Shown here: positions 49,967 through 58,463 of the stretch, piece after piece
How positions within the stretch are numbered: position 1 is the first letter of the stretch
Layout: each line of letters opens with the position of its first letter
Notes under the pieces: generated by a model
Told to the model about the DNA's origin: nothing
The model's input: only the letters and a program-made list of their open reading frames with translations
The model's database searches: none
Made by a program: the position numbers and the translations under genes
Source: Planctomycetota bacterium
GTDB lineage: Bacteria > Planctomycetota > UBA1135 > GCA-002686595
Length of the DNA stretch: 64,000 nt
Direction: 5' to 3'
Assembly: GCA_002862085.1 (NCBI GenBank)
Contig: PKCK01000011.1
Location: 62,001-126,000 of the forward strand

Positions 49967-52447
49967 ATGCTTCCTCTCCTAGCTCGCCCGTGGCGCGCGC
50001 GCGTGCTCCTCGCCTTCCTGGGAACCGGCGCCGTTGCGTCCGCCCAGGACACCGCGGTGCCTCAGGACCTCCGCTCCTCCGAGGCCGACTACGTCATCAG
50101 CGCGCGGGTCGACGATGCGCCCGCCGACGCGGACATCGACGACGGTCCCCAGAAACAGCTCGAGGGATCGATGACCCTCGTGTGGCGCAACCGGTCGGGG
50201 GAGGCGGTGGACGACCTCTGGTTCCACCTCTACCTCAACGCCTACGCGAACAATCAGAGCCTGCATCTGACCGAGTCCAAGGGCGTGCTCCGGGGGACGA
50301 AGATGACCCGCGGCTACGGCTGGCAGGACATCACGAAGGTCGTGGCCGCCGGGGTCGACGTCACCGATTCGCTCACCTTCAGGGTCCCGCGCGAAACGGC
50401 GCCCTACGACCGTACGCTCGTGAGCGTGGACCTGCCCGCGCCCGTCGAGTCGGGCGGCGAGGTCGAGGTGCAGATCGAGTGGAGCTCGCGTCTGCCGCGG
50501 GTGCGCCGGCGATCGGGGACGAAGGGCAACTTCATCTTCCTGAGCCACTGGTTCCCGAAGCTGGCCGTCTACGAGGGCGGTCGCGGCTGGCGCGCGCATC
50601 CCTTCCACATGAACACCGAGTTCTACGCGGACTACGGGACCTTCGACGTCACCCTCGATCTGCCCGCGGAGTACGCGGGCCGGGTCGCGGGATCGGGCGC
50701 GCGGATCGGCGCGCCGCGGGTGGCGGACGGCCGCGCCGTGACGCGTTTCGTGGCGCCGGCGCCCGCGGATCAGGGGTACGACGATCCGGTGGCGGCCGCC
50801 GGGTCGAAGCGGCCGGTGAGGGTTCATGGGTTCGCATGGACCGCCGACCCCGAGTACGTCGTGCACGAGGAGACCTTCCGCTGGGACGAGTGGGCCGCGC
50901 GGAACGAGGGTGAGGTGGCGGAGGTCGCGAGCGCTCTCGGCAAGACGGCCGAGGAGCTGCGCGGCCGCGACGTGCTCGTGCGCGTGATGGTGCAGCCGGA
51001 GCGGGCCGGCCAGGCCGCACGTCACGCCAGGGCGACCATGGCGACGCTGTTCTTCTACGGCCTGTGGTACGGCCCGTATCCGTACTCCGAGGTCACCGCC
51101 GTCGATCCCGCCTGGGGCGCTCGCGCCGCGGGCGGGATGGAGTACCCGACGATCTTCACGTGCGGCTCGCGCATGTTCACGGCGCCCGAGCTGTACACGC
51201 CGGAGTCGGTGACGGTGCACGAAGCGGGCCATCAGTTCTGGTACGGGCTCGTGGGCAACAACGAACCCGAGGCGGCGTGGCTGGACGAGGGATTCAACTC
51301 GTTCAGCGACTCCGAGACCCTGTTTCGCGAGTACGGCCCGCGCCGGGCCGCGACGCGGTACTCCGCACTGCCCGTCATGGGCGAGACGCCGTCGCCGCTA
51401 CCTGGAGGAGGCCCGCTCGCGAACGGCCTCGCGATGGACGATCTGCGCGCTCCGAACCCGCTCCGCTGGATCCTGGACAAGACGGACGTCGAGGTCCCCG
51501 AGGACCTCGGTTGGCTCGCGCCGAAGGAGCTGCGTATCAGACCGCTGCGGGTCGCCGGACCGGTCGCCTACTGGCGCGACGTACCCGGCTTGACCTTCGT
51601 CCAGCGCTCCTCGGACCCGCGCTGGGGTGACCGCTCGGGATACCTCCGGGACCCCGACTCCGATCCCATCGAGACCAACGTCTGGGACTACGTCGACGGG
51701 CGGAGCTATGGGACGAACAGCTACCCGCGGACGGCGGTGGGTCTGCGCTCGCTCCAGGCGATCGTCGGCCGTGACGCGTTCCTCCGCGGGATGCGCCGCT
51801 TCTCGACCGACTGGCGCTTCCGTCACCCATACCCGGAGGACTTCTATCTCAGCTTCCAGGAGGGCGCCGACGTGGAGATCCAGTGGTACTTCGACGACGT
51901 CTTCCGAGGCACGGGGACGATCGACTGGCGCTGCGACGTGGCCCAGTCCCGTCGGCCGGAGTCGGAGGGGTGGTTCCGGTGCGAGGACGGTTCCTGGACG
52001 AGCGATTGCGCCCCCGAGCTCATGGAGGCGGCGGACGAGGAGGGCATGAGCGACGGCGAGGACGCCGACGAGGGCTCGTCAGCGGACGAGGGCGAGGAGG
52101 CGAAGCCGAAGAGGCCCTTCGTCTACGACGTCGTCCTGCGCCGGCGGGGGGAGCTGCTCCTGCCGCTCGAGGTGCTCGTGACCTTCGAGGACGGATCCAC
52201 GGAGCGGTTCGAGTGGAGCCGCGAAGCGCAGGACGCGCGCCGCTGGTGGCGCCTGCCCCTTCTTCCGGGCCAGAAGAAGATCGCCAGCGTGATCCTCGAT
52301 CCCGAGCGCCGGTGGTACCTGGACCGCGACATGTCGAACAACCAGTGGTTCGCGGAGCCTGACCGGGTCGCACCCGTGCACCGCGGCGAGCGTTCGCTGA
52401 CGCGCATGGCGCACCTGCTCCAGTGGTTCATGTCGGTGGGGGGCTGA
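49967..52447 (+). CDS. Exported M1-family metallopeptidase
   Basis: This 826-residue protein has a signal peptide (RVLLAFLGTGAVASAQ). The zinc site is HEAGH at 418-422 with Glu441 (AAWLDEGFNSF). The exopeptidase motif is GGMEYPT (in place of GAMEN). The N-terminal beta domain includes the typical DDLWFHLYLNAYANN. A long acidic insert (DEEGMSDGEDADEGSSADEGEEAKP, about 695-720) is unusual. I chose the ATG at 49967 for the signal peptide. The next gene, a membrane protein, starts five bases after the stop, so they form a pair. It is unrelated in build to pepN. Confidence 0.88.
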   Translation: MLPLLARPWRARVLLAFLGTGAVASAQDTAVPQDLRSSEADYVISARVDDAPADADIDDGPQKQLEGSMTLVWRNRSGEAVDDLWFHLYLNAYANNQSLHLTESKGVLRGTKMTRGYGWQDITKVVAAGVDVTDSLTFRVPRETAPYDRTLVSVDLPAPVESGGEVEVQIEWSSRLPRVRRRSGTKGNFIFLSHWFPKLAVYEGGRGWRAHPFHMNTEFYADYGTFDVTLDLPAEYAGRVAGSGARIGAPRVADGRAVTRFVAPAPADQGYDDPVAAAGSKRPVRVHGFAWTADPEYVVHEETFRWDEWAARNEGEVAEVASALGKTAEELRGRDVLVRVMVQPERAGQAARHARATMATLFFYGLWYGPYPYSEVTAVDPAWGARAAGGMEYPTIFTCGSRMFTAPELYTPESVTVHEAGHQFWYGLVGNNEPEAAWLDEGFNSFSDSETLFREYGPRRAATRYSALPVMGETPSPLPGGGPLANGLAMDDLRAPNPLRWILDKTDVEVPEDLGWLAPKELRIRPLRVAGPVAYWRDVPGLTFVQRSSDPRWGDRSGYLRDPDSDPIETNVWDYVDGRSYGTNSYPRTAVGLRSLQAIVGRDAFLRGMRRFSTDWRFRHPYPEDFYLSFQEGADVEIQWYFDDVFRGTGTIDWRCDVAQSRRPESEGWFRCEDGSWTSDCAPELMEAADEEGMSDGEDADEGSSADEGEEAKPKRPFVYDVVLRRRGELLLPLEVLVTFEDGSTERFEWSREAQDARRWWRLPLLPGQKKIASVILDPERRWYLDRDMSNNQWFAEPDRVAPVHRGERSLTRMAHLLQWFMSVGG

Positions 52448-52451
52448 TCCG

Positions 52452-53546
52452 ATGACGCGGTACGAAGAGAACGTCGATCACGACAACATGCACTTCCCCG
52501 ACTGGCTGCTGTTCCTGCGCGCCTGGCGCGTCGCCTTCTCGCGGTTCAAGCTGTGGGGGGCGACGACGCTCGTGCTGCTGCTCCTGAGTCTCCCGAGCTT
52601 CTTGCAGACGTCCTCGGCCTTCCGCGGGATGATCGGAAACCGCTATCCGGATGCCGCCGAGTCGCGAGACCTGCACGGCTCCATGGGAGCGCCGGCCTTG
52701 AACCTCGGCGAGGTCTTCCGCCAGGACCACCGCGGAGCTCTCGCGCAGCTGGACGGGTCCCTCGCGGCCAGCGGCGCGGCGCTCGCCTTCCTCGCTTTCC
52801 TCTTCGGTGTCTTCGCGGCGGGCGGCTGGCTCCAGGTCATCTTCGAGCAGCCTCACCGTCAGACCCTGCGTCGCTTCGGCTTCGGCGGCGCGCGCTACTT
52901 CGGCCGCTTCCTGCGGGTCGGTGTGCTGAGCGTGCTCGCCCTCGGACTGGTGCGCTGGATCTGGTACGGCGCCCCCTGGAGCTACATCGTCGAGGGGCTG
53001 ATCCTCGACGTGCCGGCGTACGACCGGGGCAAGCTCGAGACCCTGGGATCGGAGCGCCAGGTGCGCAGCCTGGGCTGGCTTCAGGACGGGATGTTCGCCG
53101 TCGCCTTCGCGAAGGTGATGGTCTGGGCCACCTACACGCGAACGAGGATGGCGCTGCGCGACGGGCGCTCGGCGGTCTTCGCCGGCGTCGCGACGGCCTT
53201 TCTGATGATGCGCCATCCGGTCCAGACGTTCCGCCCGCTGCTGCTGCTGCTGGCCCTGGAGGCCCTCGTCGTCCTCGGCGTCTGCGGCTGGGGGATGGGC
53301 GCAGCGCAGGCGCGCTTCGACGCCGAGCCCGGCGGCTGGCAGGTCGCCGTGATGTTCGGCATCGGGGCGCTGGCGCTCGTCTGGCGCCAGATCACGCGCG
53401 GGGCTCGCTATCACGCCGCGGGCCGGGTGAGCCAGGCGCTGGTGCTGCCGACCGAGCAGCGGCCGGATCCGTGGGCCCAGACCATCGGCGGTCCCGGCGG
53501 TCCGCAGTACCCGGTCGCGGACGACGGGTACCACGTGACGGTCTGA
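52452..53546 (+). CDS. Polytopic membrane protein paired with M1 peptidase
   Basis: This 364-residue protein has about six hydrophobic segments, for example LWGATTLVLLLLSLPSFL, ASGAALAFLAFLFGVFAAGGWLQVIF, FLRVGVLSVLALGLVRWIWYG, LLLLLALEALVVLGVCGWGMG and VAVMFGIGALALVW. I recognise no family. Its start lies five bases after the peptidase stop, so co-translation is likely. Such a pairing of an M1 peptidase and an unknown membrane protein could mean transport or anchoring, but nothing in the sequence shows it. Confidence 0.75.
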   Translation: MTRYEENVDHDNMHFPDWLLFLRAWRVAFSRFKLWGATTLVLLLLSLPSFLQTSSAFRGMIGNRYPDAAESRDLHGSMGAPALNLGEVFRQDHRGALAQLDGSLAASGAALAFLAFLFGVFAAGGWLQVIFEQPHRQTLRRFGFGGARYFGRFLRVGVLSVLALGLVRWIWYGAPWSYIVEGLILDVPAYDRGKLETLGSERQVRSLGWLQDGMFAVAFAKVMVWATYTRTRMALRDGRSAVFAGVATAFLMMRHPVQTFRPLLLLLALEALVVLGVCGWGMGAAQARFDAEPGGWQVAVMFGIGALALVWRQITRGARYHAAGRVSQALVLPTEQRPDPWAQTIGGPGGPQYPVADDGYHVTV

Positions 53547-53571
53547 GCCGCGCCGGATTCGAACCGCCGGG

Positions 53572-53595
53572 CCGGGGCTCCTGTCGACGCCCCGG
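53572..53595. terminator. Hairpin between convergent membrane-protein gene and sfsA
   Basis: CCGGGGC and GCCCCGG form a seven-pair stem with a ten-base loop in the 63-base gap between the convergent genes. The position suits a shared terminator. Confidence 0.5.
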
Positions 53596-53609
53596 TCCTC
53601 GCGCGCGCA

Positions 53610-54308
53610 TCAGAGCTCGATCGAGAGGCTGGTCCCCAGGTCGAAGCTCGTGGGGGTGACCACGGTCGAGTAGGCCAGGATCTCGACGCCCTTGGCCGCC
53701 ACCTCGCGGAGGGTCGCGCTGTAGTCGGGGTCGATCTCGTCAGCTGGCGAGAAGCGCGTGACGTCGCCGCGTGACACGCAGAAGAGCATCACGCCGCGGT
53801 CGCCCTGGGCGACCACCTCCGCGAGCTCGAGCAGGTGCTTCTTGCCGCGGGTCGTGACGGCATCGGGGAAGAAGGCGCGATCGCCCTCCGCCAACGTCGT
53901 GTTCTTGACCTCGACGTAGCAGCGCTCGCCGGACTCCTTCTCGAGGAGCAGATCGATGCGGCTGCCCGTGCCGTACTTCACCTCGCGGCGCGTCGAGTCG
54001 TAGCCGGTGAGCTCGGGGATCAGGCTGGCCTCGACCGCTTCGAAGGCCAGGGCGTTCGGGAGGCCCGTGTCGACGTTGACCCAGGTCCCGTCGACCTCGA
54101 TGGTCTGGAAGGTGTGGCGGAGCTTGCGCCCGGGATCCTCGCTGTCGCGGACCACCGCCCGGGCTCCCTCCTCCAGGCAGCCTTTCATCGAGCCGGTGTT
54201 GGGGCAGTGGGCCACGAGGACCTCGCCGTCCTCCAGCTCGACGTCGGTGAAGAAGCGCTTGTAGCGCCGCTTGAAGCGGCCGATGGCAACGGGCTTGTCG
54301 ATCTCCAT
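53610..54308 (-). CDS. sfsA: SfsA family DNA-binding/nuclease-like protein
   Basis: This 232-residue protein equals the SfsA family length. Signatures are GRFKRRYKRFFTDVEL, VAHCPNTGSMKGCLEEGARA, YDSTRREVKYGTGSRIDLLLE, CYVEVKNTTL (a PD-ExK-like nuclease motif), FPDAVTTRGKKHLLEL and FSPADEIDPDYSATLREVAAKGVEI. The family was named for stimulation of sugar fermentation in E. coli; its true biochemical role is unsettled. Single gene. Confidence 0.96.
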   Translation of the reverse strand: MEIDKPVAIGRFKRRYKRFFTDVELEDGEVLVAHCPNTGSMKGCLEEGARAVVRDSEDPGRKLRHTFQTIEVDGTWVNVDTGLPNALAFEAVEASLIPELTGYDSTRREVKYGTGSRIDLLLEKESGERCYVEVKNTTLAEGDRAFFPDAVTTRGKKHLLELAEVVAQGDRGVMLFCVSRGDVTRFSPADEIDPDYSATLREVAAKGVEILAYSTVVTPTSFDLGTSLSIEL

Positions 54309-54656
54309 GAAGGCAGGTTAGCCGCGCCGGGGTTCGAGTCCGAGACACTCGGCGCGCCGTTCCGGGACTCGAGGGCATCGATCCGGGACGGACGGAGGAT
54401 CCGGTGAAGTGGCCACGAGCAGGCGCGCTCGATCTCCGATCCCATGGGGCATCGGCGCGTAGGCGGCGGCTTCCCCACCACGGTTCCCCGCATCGCTCAA
54501 CGACCGATTTCAACGGGAGCTCGGCACGCAGTGCCGGGCTCCCGGTTTCGTTCCAGCGGCTCCCTCGTGCCCGACTCGTGCAGGGGAACCGGGAGGGCGA
54601 AAAAGGCGGCCCGGCTCCGCTCTCGTGGGCGGCTGCCGCTACCCTCTCCTTCTAGA
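54309..54656. other. Intergenic region between sfsA and the metal transporter
   Basis: About 350 bases without a gene. They contain a strong 14-pair hairpin at 54514-54544 and end at the Fur-type box. The rest shows no clear feature. Confidence 0.5.
54514..54544. terminator. Strong hairpin between divergent genes (terminator or RNA element)
   Basis: CGGGAGCTCGGCAC pairs with its downstream arm over 14 pairs (one G-T) around a GCA loop, then GTTTCG follows. Both flanking genes point away from it, so it is not a simple end-of-gene terminator. It may end a small RNA or an upstream transcript, or lie in a long leader of the metal-transport operon. Confidence 0.4.
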
Positions 54657-54671
54657 TGAGAATGAATCTCA
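54657..54671. promoter_or_regulatory. Fur-type operator before the metal ABC transporter
   Basis: TGAGAATGAATCTCA has TGAGA/TCTCA arms around a five-base centre, in the 7-1-7 layout of Fur-family sites. The sequence at 60571-60585 is the same apart from the central base. It lies 24 bases before the chosen transporter start, where it would block a promoter. Confidence 0.65.
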
Positions 54672-54694
54672 ATGCTACTCGGGCGGGTCACCGC

Positions 54695-55651
54695 ATGGAC
54701 CGTCGCCGCGTCTCCCTCCTCGGGCTCGGCCTCGTCACCTCGCTGCTGGCAGCTGGCTGCTCCGGAGACGACGCCGACGGAGGCGGCCATCCCCTCGTGA
54801 TCGCCACCACCGGTCACATCCACGATGCCCTCGTCAACCTCACGGAGGGGCTTCCCATCGAGCTGAGGCTCCTCTGCGGTCCCGGCGTCGATCCGCACAG
54901 CTACGCGGCCACGACAGGCGACGTCAGCGACATGCAGCGCGCTCGCGCCATCGTCTACAACGGCTTCCACCTGGAAGCGCAGCTCGGCGAGATCCTGGAG
55001 CAAGGCCCGATGTCCGGGCGATCCTGGGCCATGGCCAGCGCTTTCCCCGTCTCCCGGGTGCTCGACTGGGTCGAGGATGGAGAGATCGACCCGGGCGCGC
55101 CCCACGATCCGCACATCTGGAACCATCTCGCTGGCTGGAGCGAGTCCGTCGAGGGGCTCGTGTCGCACATGGCCACTCTCTTCCCCGAGCACGCCGAGGT
55201 GATCGTCGACCGCGGCGCGACGTACGTCGACGAGATCCGTGCAGCCGACGCCTGGGCCCGAGAGGCGCTGAGCGTGCTGCCGGTGGAGCGCCGCGTCCTC
55301 GTGAGCGGTCACGACGCCTTCAACTACTTCGCGGTCGCGTACGATTTCGACACCCACGCGGTCCTCGGCGTCGGCAACGACCCCGAGGCCGACATTCGCA
55401 CGATGCAGGAAATCGCCCAGATCTGCGCCGACAAGAAGGTGCCCGTCATCTTCCTCGAGTCGATCACCGATCCGAAGGTGACCCAGGCCCTCGAGGAGGC
55501 CTGCCGGGGGCGCGGCTGGACGACCGCCATCGCCGATGAGCCGCTGTACTCGGACGACCTGGGCGAGGGCGCACCGGTCGACACGTACCTCGGCGCCTTC
55601 CGCACGAACGTCGAGCGCATCGTGAGCGGCCTGGGAGGGGACGCTCGGTGA
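54695..55651 (+). CDS. Metal ABC transporter substrate-binding lipoprotein (ZnuA/TroA/MntC type)
   Basis: This is a 318-residue lipoprotein. The lipobox is LAAGC (Cys about 22). The cluster A-I metal-binding pattern is visible: TTGHIHDALVNL, GVDPHSYAAT, HDPHIWNHLAGW, LVSGHDAFNYFAVAYD and FLESITDPKV. His, His, Asp/Glu ligands fit Mn, Zn or Fe. I chose the ATG at 54695 because it starts the lipoprotein signal; an earlier ATG at 54656 lies inside the operator. It leads a four-gene transporter operon. Confidence 0.9.
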   Translation: MDRRRVSLLGLGLVTSLLAAGCSGDDADGGGHPLVIATTGHIHDALVNLTEGLPIELRLLCGPGVDPHSYAATTGDVSDMQRARAIVYNGFHLEAQLGEILEQGPMSGRSWAMASAFPVSRVLDWVEDGEIDPGAPHDPHIWNHLAGWSESVEGLVSHMATLFPEHAEVIVDRGATYVDEIRAADAWAREALSVLPVERRVLVSGHDAFNYFAVAYDFDTHAVLGVGNDPEADIRTMQEIAQICADKKVPVIFLESITDPKVTQALEEACRGRGWTTAIADEPLYSDDLGEGAPVDTYLGAFRTNVERIVSGLGGDAR

Positions 55652-56454
55652 ACCCGGAGCCCTGCGCTGATGCCGGCGGTGACGCCGGCGCTGCGGGGGC
55701 CGTGCCCGCTCTCGATGTCGTCGGTGTGACTGTCGCCTACGACGCATCGCCCGTGGTCTGGGACGCGTCGCTGAGCCTCGCGCCCTCGCGCCTGATGGCG
55801 ATCGTGGGTCCGAACGGCGCCGGGAAGAGCACCCTGATCAAGGCCTGTCTCGGGATCCTCCCGCGCATCGCCGGGCGCGTGCGCGTCTTCGGCGAGGATC
55901 CGCGAGACGACCCTTCGCGCGTCGCGTACGTGCCGCAGCGCACGAGCGTCGACTGGGACTTCCCGGCCACCGTGCTCGACGTCGTGCTCATGGGCACCTA
56001 CGGGCGCCTCGGCTGGTTCCGCAGGCCCGGGGCGAAGCAGCGGGCCGAGGTCCTGGCGGCACTCGAGCAGGTCGAGATGGAGGACTTCGCCGATCGCCAG
56101 ATCGGCGAGCTGTCCGGCGGCCAGCAGCAGCGCGTCTTCCTCGCGCGCGCCCTCGTACAGGACGCCGACCTGTACCTGATGGATGAACCCTTCTCGGGCG
56201 TCGACGCCGTGACCGAGCGGGCGATCGTGGGGCTCTTCAAATCCCTCCGCGACCGCGGTAAGGCGATCCTGGCCGTGCATCACGACCTCGCCACCGTGGC
56301 GGAGTACTTCGACGAGGTGACGATGCTCTCCCGCGCCGTCGTGGCGAGCGGGCCGGTGGGTCGTGTCTTCACACGTGACGTGATCGAGGCCACCTACGGC
56401 GGCGCGATCGGCGCCGTTCGCGCCAGCGGCGACGACGGCCGGAACGAGCCGTGA
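55648..56454 (+). CDS. Metal ABC transporter ATP-binding protein
   Basis: This 268-residue ATPase has Walker A GPNGAGKST (about 51-59), a Q loop (VPQRTSVDWDFPATVLDVVLMG), the signature LSGGQQQRVFLARAL, Walker B ADLYLMDEPFSGVD and the switch His (LAVHHDL). The VDWDFPATVLDVVLMG stretch is typical of manganese/zinc transporter ATPases. Starts at a GTG overlapping the lipoprotein stop by four bases. Confidence 0.93.
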   Translation: MNPEPCADAGGDAGAAGAVPALDVVGVTVAYDASPVVWDASLSLAPSRLMAIVGPNGAGKSTLIKACLGILPRIAGRVRVFGEDPRDDPSRVAYVPQRTSVDWDFPATVLDVVLMGTYGRLGWFRRPGAKQRAEVLAALEQVEMEDFADRQIGELSGGQQQRVFLARALVQDADLYLMDEPFSGVDAVTERAIVGLFKSLRDRGKAILAVHHDLATVAEYFDEVTMLSRAVVASGPVGRVFTRDVIEATYGGAIGAVRASGDDGRNEP

Positions 56455-57398
56455 GCGCGCCCCTCGAGGGCCTCCTCGAACTCGACGCGACCCTCTTCAC
56501 CGTCGCGGCGGGCGCGACGATCATCGGCGCCGTCAGCGGCGGTCTCGGTTGCTTCGCTTACCTGAGGCGGCAGGCCCTCGTGGGGGATGTCATCTCTCAC
56601 GCGGCGCTCCTCGGAGTGGTCGGCGCCTTCGTCCTCTCGTGGCTCGTGACCGGGGAGGGCTCCAAATCCCTCCTCGTGCTCGTCCCTGGAGCCATCGTCG
56701 CTGGTATCGCGGCCCTGCTGCTCGCCCGCTCGATTCAGGATCGCACGCGTATCAAGGAGGACGCGAGCCTCGGAGTGATGCTCGCGATCTTCTTCGGCGG
56801 CGGGCTGATGATGCTCCGCTGGGTCCAGCGTGGCCGGCCTTCGATCAGCGGGCGCGCCGGACTCGAGGACTACGTCTTCGGAATGGCCGCGGCCATGACG
56901 CGTGATGATCTCGCGATGATCGGCGGCCTCGGCGCCCTCGGTGTCCTCGTCCTCGCGCTCTGCTGGAAGGAGCTGAAGCTCTACACCTTCGACCCTGGCT
57001 TCGCCGCCAGCCTCGGGCTGCGGACACAGCTGGTGGACACCCTCCTCCTGGCACTCCTCGTGCTCGGGATCGTGATCGGACTGCAGGCCGTGGGTGTCGT
57101 GCTGATGATCGCGCTCCTCGTCACGCCGGCGAGCGCCGCGCGTCAGTGGACGAGCCGGCTGCCGGTGATGGTCGCGCTCGCGGCGCTGTTCGGTGCGGTG
57201 AGTGGCCTCGTCGGTGCGCTGATCAGTGCCACCGAGCTGCGTGTGCCCACCGGGCCCGTCGTGGTCCTCGTCTCCACGCTGGTCTTCGTCGTCTCGATCC
57301 TCTTCGCGCCCTCGCGTGGCGTCATCGCGAGGGCGCGCGCCCGGGGTAGAACGCGGCGGGAGAGCCTGGGTGGCGGTGCCGAGGGGGCTGCGTCGTGA
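56451..57398 (+). CDS. Metal ABC transporter permease 1 (TroC/TroD type)
   Basis: This 315-residue membrane protein has about eight helices. Family motifs are GCFAYLRRQALVGDVISHAALLGVVGAF, LKLYTFDPGFAASLGLRTQLVDTLLLALLVLGIVIGLQAVGVVLMIALLVTPASAARQW. The GTG start overlaps the ATPase stop by four bases. It is paired with a second permease, so the channel is a heterodimer as in TroCD/MntCD systems. Confidence 0.92.
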   Translation: MSAPLEGLLELDATLFTVAAGATIIGAVSGGLGCFAYLRRQALVGDVISHAALLGVVGAFVLSWLVTGEGSKSLLVLVPGAIVAGIAALLLARSIQDRTRIKEDASLGVMLAIFFGGGLMMLRWVQRGRPSISGRAGLEDYVFGMAAAMTRDDLAMIGGLGALGVLVLALCWKELKLYTFDPGFAASLGLRTQLVDTLLLALLVLGIVIGLQAVGVVLMIALLVTPASAARQWTSRLPVMVALAALFGAVSGLVGALISATELRVPTGPVVVLVSTLVFVVSILFAPSRGVIARARARGRTRRESLGGGAEGAAS

Positions 57399-58399
57399 TC
57401 GAGCTCTGGACGATCCTCATCGCGGTGGTCACCGCGGCGGCCTGTGCCCTCGCGGGTTCCTTCCTCGTGCTTCGCCGCGAAGCACTGGTGAGCGAGGGAC
57501 TCGCCCACGCGGTCCTCCCGGGCATCGTGATCGCGTTCGTGCTGACCCACGACCGGACCTCGCCGCTCCTGATCGTCGGTGCGGCGGCCACGGGGCTCGC
57601 GATGATCCTGCTCGTTCAGCTCATTCGCCGGACCGGCGTCGTCGATCGAGACGCGTCCCTCGGCGTCGTCTTCCCCGCGCTCTTCAGCATGGGCGTCCTG
57701 CTCGCGAACGCCGAGCTGGCCGACGTGCACTTCCACGCGGATTGCATCATCGACGGGAACCTGAGCCTCGCTGTTCTCGAACGCGTCGTCGTCGGGGGGG
57801 TGGACCTCGGGCCGAAGGCGCTGTGGTCCATGGGCGCGGCGCTGCTCGTGACGGCAGCGTTCGTGGTGGTCTTCTTCAAGGAGCTCCAGCTCGTCACCTT
57901 CGACGCGCAGCTCGCCGGCGCTCTCGGCTTCCGTCCCCTCCTGCTCCAAGGTGTCTGGCTCGCACTCGTCGCCATCGTGGCGACCGCGGCCTTCGAGACC
58001 GCGGGGTCGATCCTCGTCGTGGCGCTGATGATCGCGCCGCCCGCCGCCGCGATCCTGTGGACAGACGACCTCGTGCGCCTGCTGGTTCTTTCGGTGGCCC
58101 TCGGCGTCGCCTCTGCGGTCGTGGGCTTCTTCGTCGCGTCCGGGATCGACATCGCCCCCGCGGGACCCATGGCGACGGTCGCGGGGATCCTGGTGTTGGG
58201 ATCGCTCGTCGTCGCGCCCGGTCAGGGACTGCTCGCCCGTCGCCGCCGTTCGGTGGGCGCCGGTCTCGAGCTCGATGCGCGGCTTCTCCGCGTGCGAGCG
58301 GAGGCCTCGGGTCTGCAGGGCGACGCCTTGCGCGAGCAGCTCGGCTGGAGCTCCGGCCGTTTCGAGCGGGCATCCGCCCGGGGCCTGGCGCAGCGCTGA
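57395..58399 (+). CDS. Metal ABC transporter permease 2 with C-terminal extension
   Basis: This 334-residue permease is of the same family (LAGSFLVLRREALVSEGLAHAVLPGIVIAFV, then LVTFDAQLAGALGFRPLLLQG and FETAGSILVVALMIAPPAAAILW). About 55 residues after the last helix (RRRRSVGAGLELDARLLRVRAEASGLQGDALREQLGWSSGRFERAS) form a helical cytoplasmic tail. The pattern hints at a short winged-helix-like or DtxR-derived segment, but it is too short to be sure. The GTG start overlaps permease 1 by four bases. Confidence 0.9.
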   Translation: MIELWTILIAVVTAAACALAGSFLVLRREALVSEGLAHAVLPGIVIAFVLTHDRTSPLLIVGAAATGLAMILLVQLIRRTGVVDRDASLGVVFPALFSMGVLLANAELADVHFHADCIIDGNLSLAVLERVVVGGVDLGPKALWSMGAALLVTAAFVVVFFKELQLVTFDAQLAGALGFRPLLLQGVWLALVAIVATAAFETAGSILVVALMIAPPAAAILWTDDLVRLLVLSVALGVASAVVGFFVASGIDIAPAGPMATVAGILVLGSLVVAPGQGLLARRRRSVGAGLELDARLLRVRAEASGLQGDALREQLGWSSGRFERASARGLAQR

Positions 58400-58428
58400 T
58401 CCGGGCCGAGCCAGGCGGCGCTGCGGGA

Positions 58429-58456
58429 GGGGGCGGCGGGCGCGCCCGCCGCCCCC
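58429..58456. terminator. 28-base perfect palindrome between convergent genes
   Basis: GGGGGCGGCGGGC and its exact inverse complement abut around a central GC, so the whole 28-base segment is a perfect palindrome. It lies between the permease stop and the stop of the minus-strand exoprotein, as expected of a shared terminator. Confidence 0.75.
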
Positions 58457-58463
58457 GTTCGGT

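Noticed and set aside
53551-53570. CGGATTCGAACCG on the plus strand resembles the T-arm of a tRNA on the minus strand.
   Set aside because: The T-stem does not pair over five bases, there is no CCA or acceptor partner, and no anticodon or D arm can be found in the 60-80 bases where they should be.
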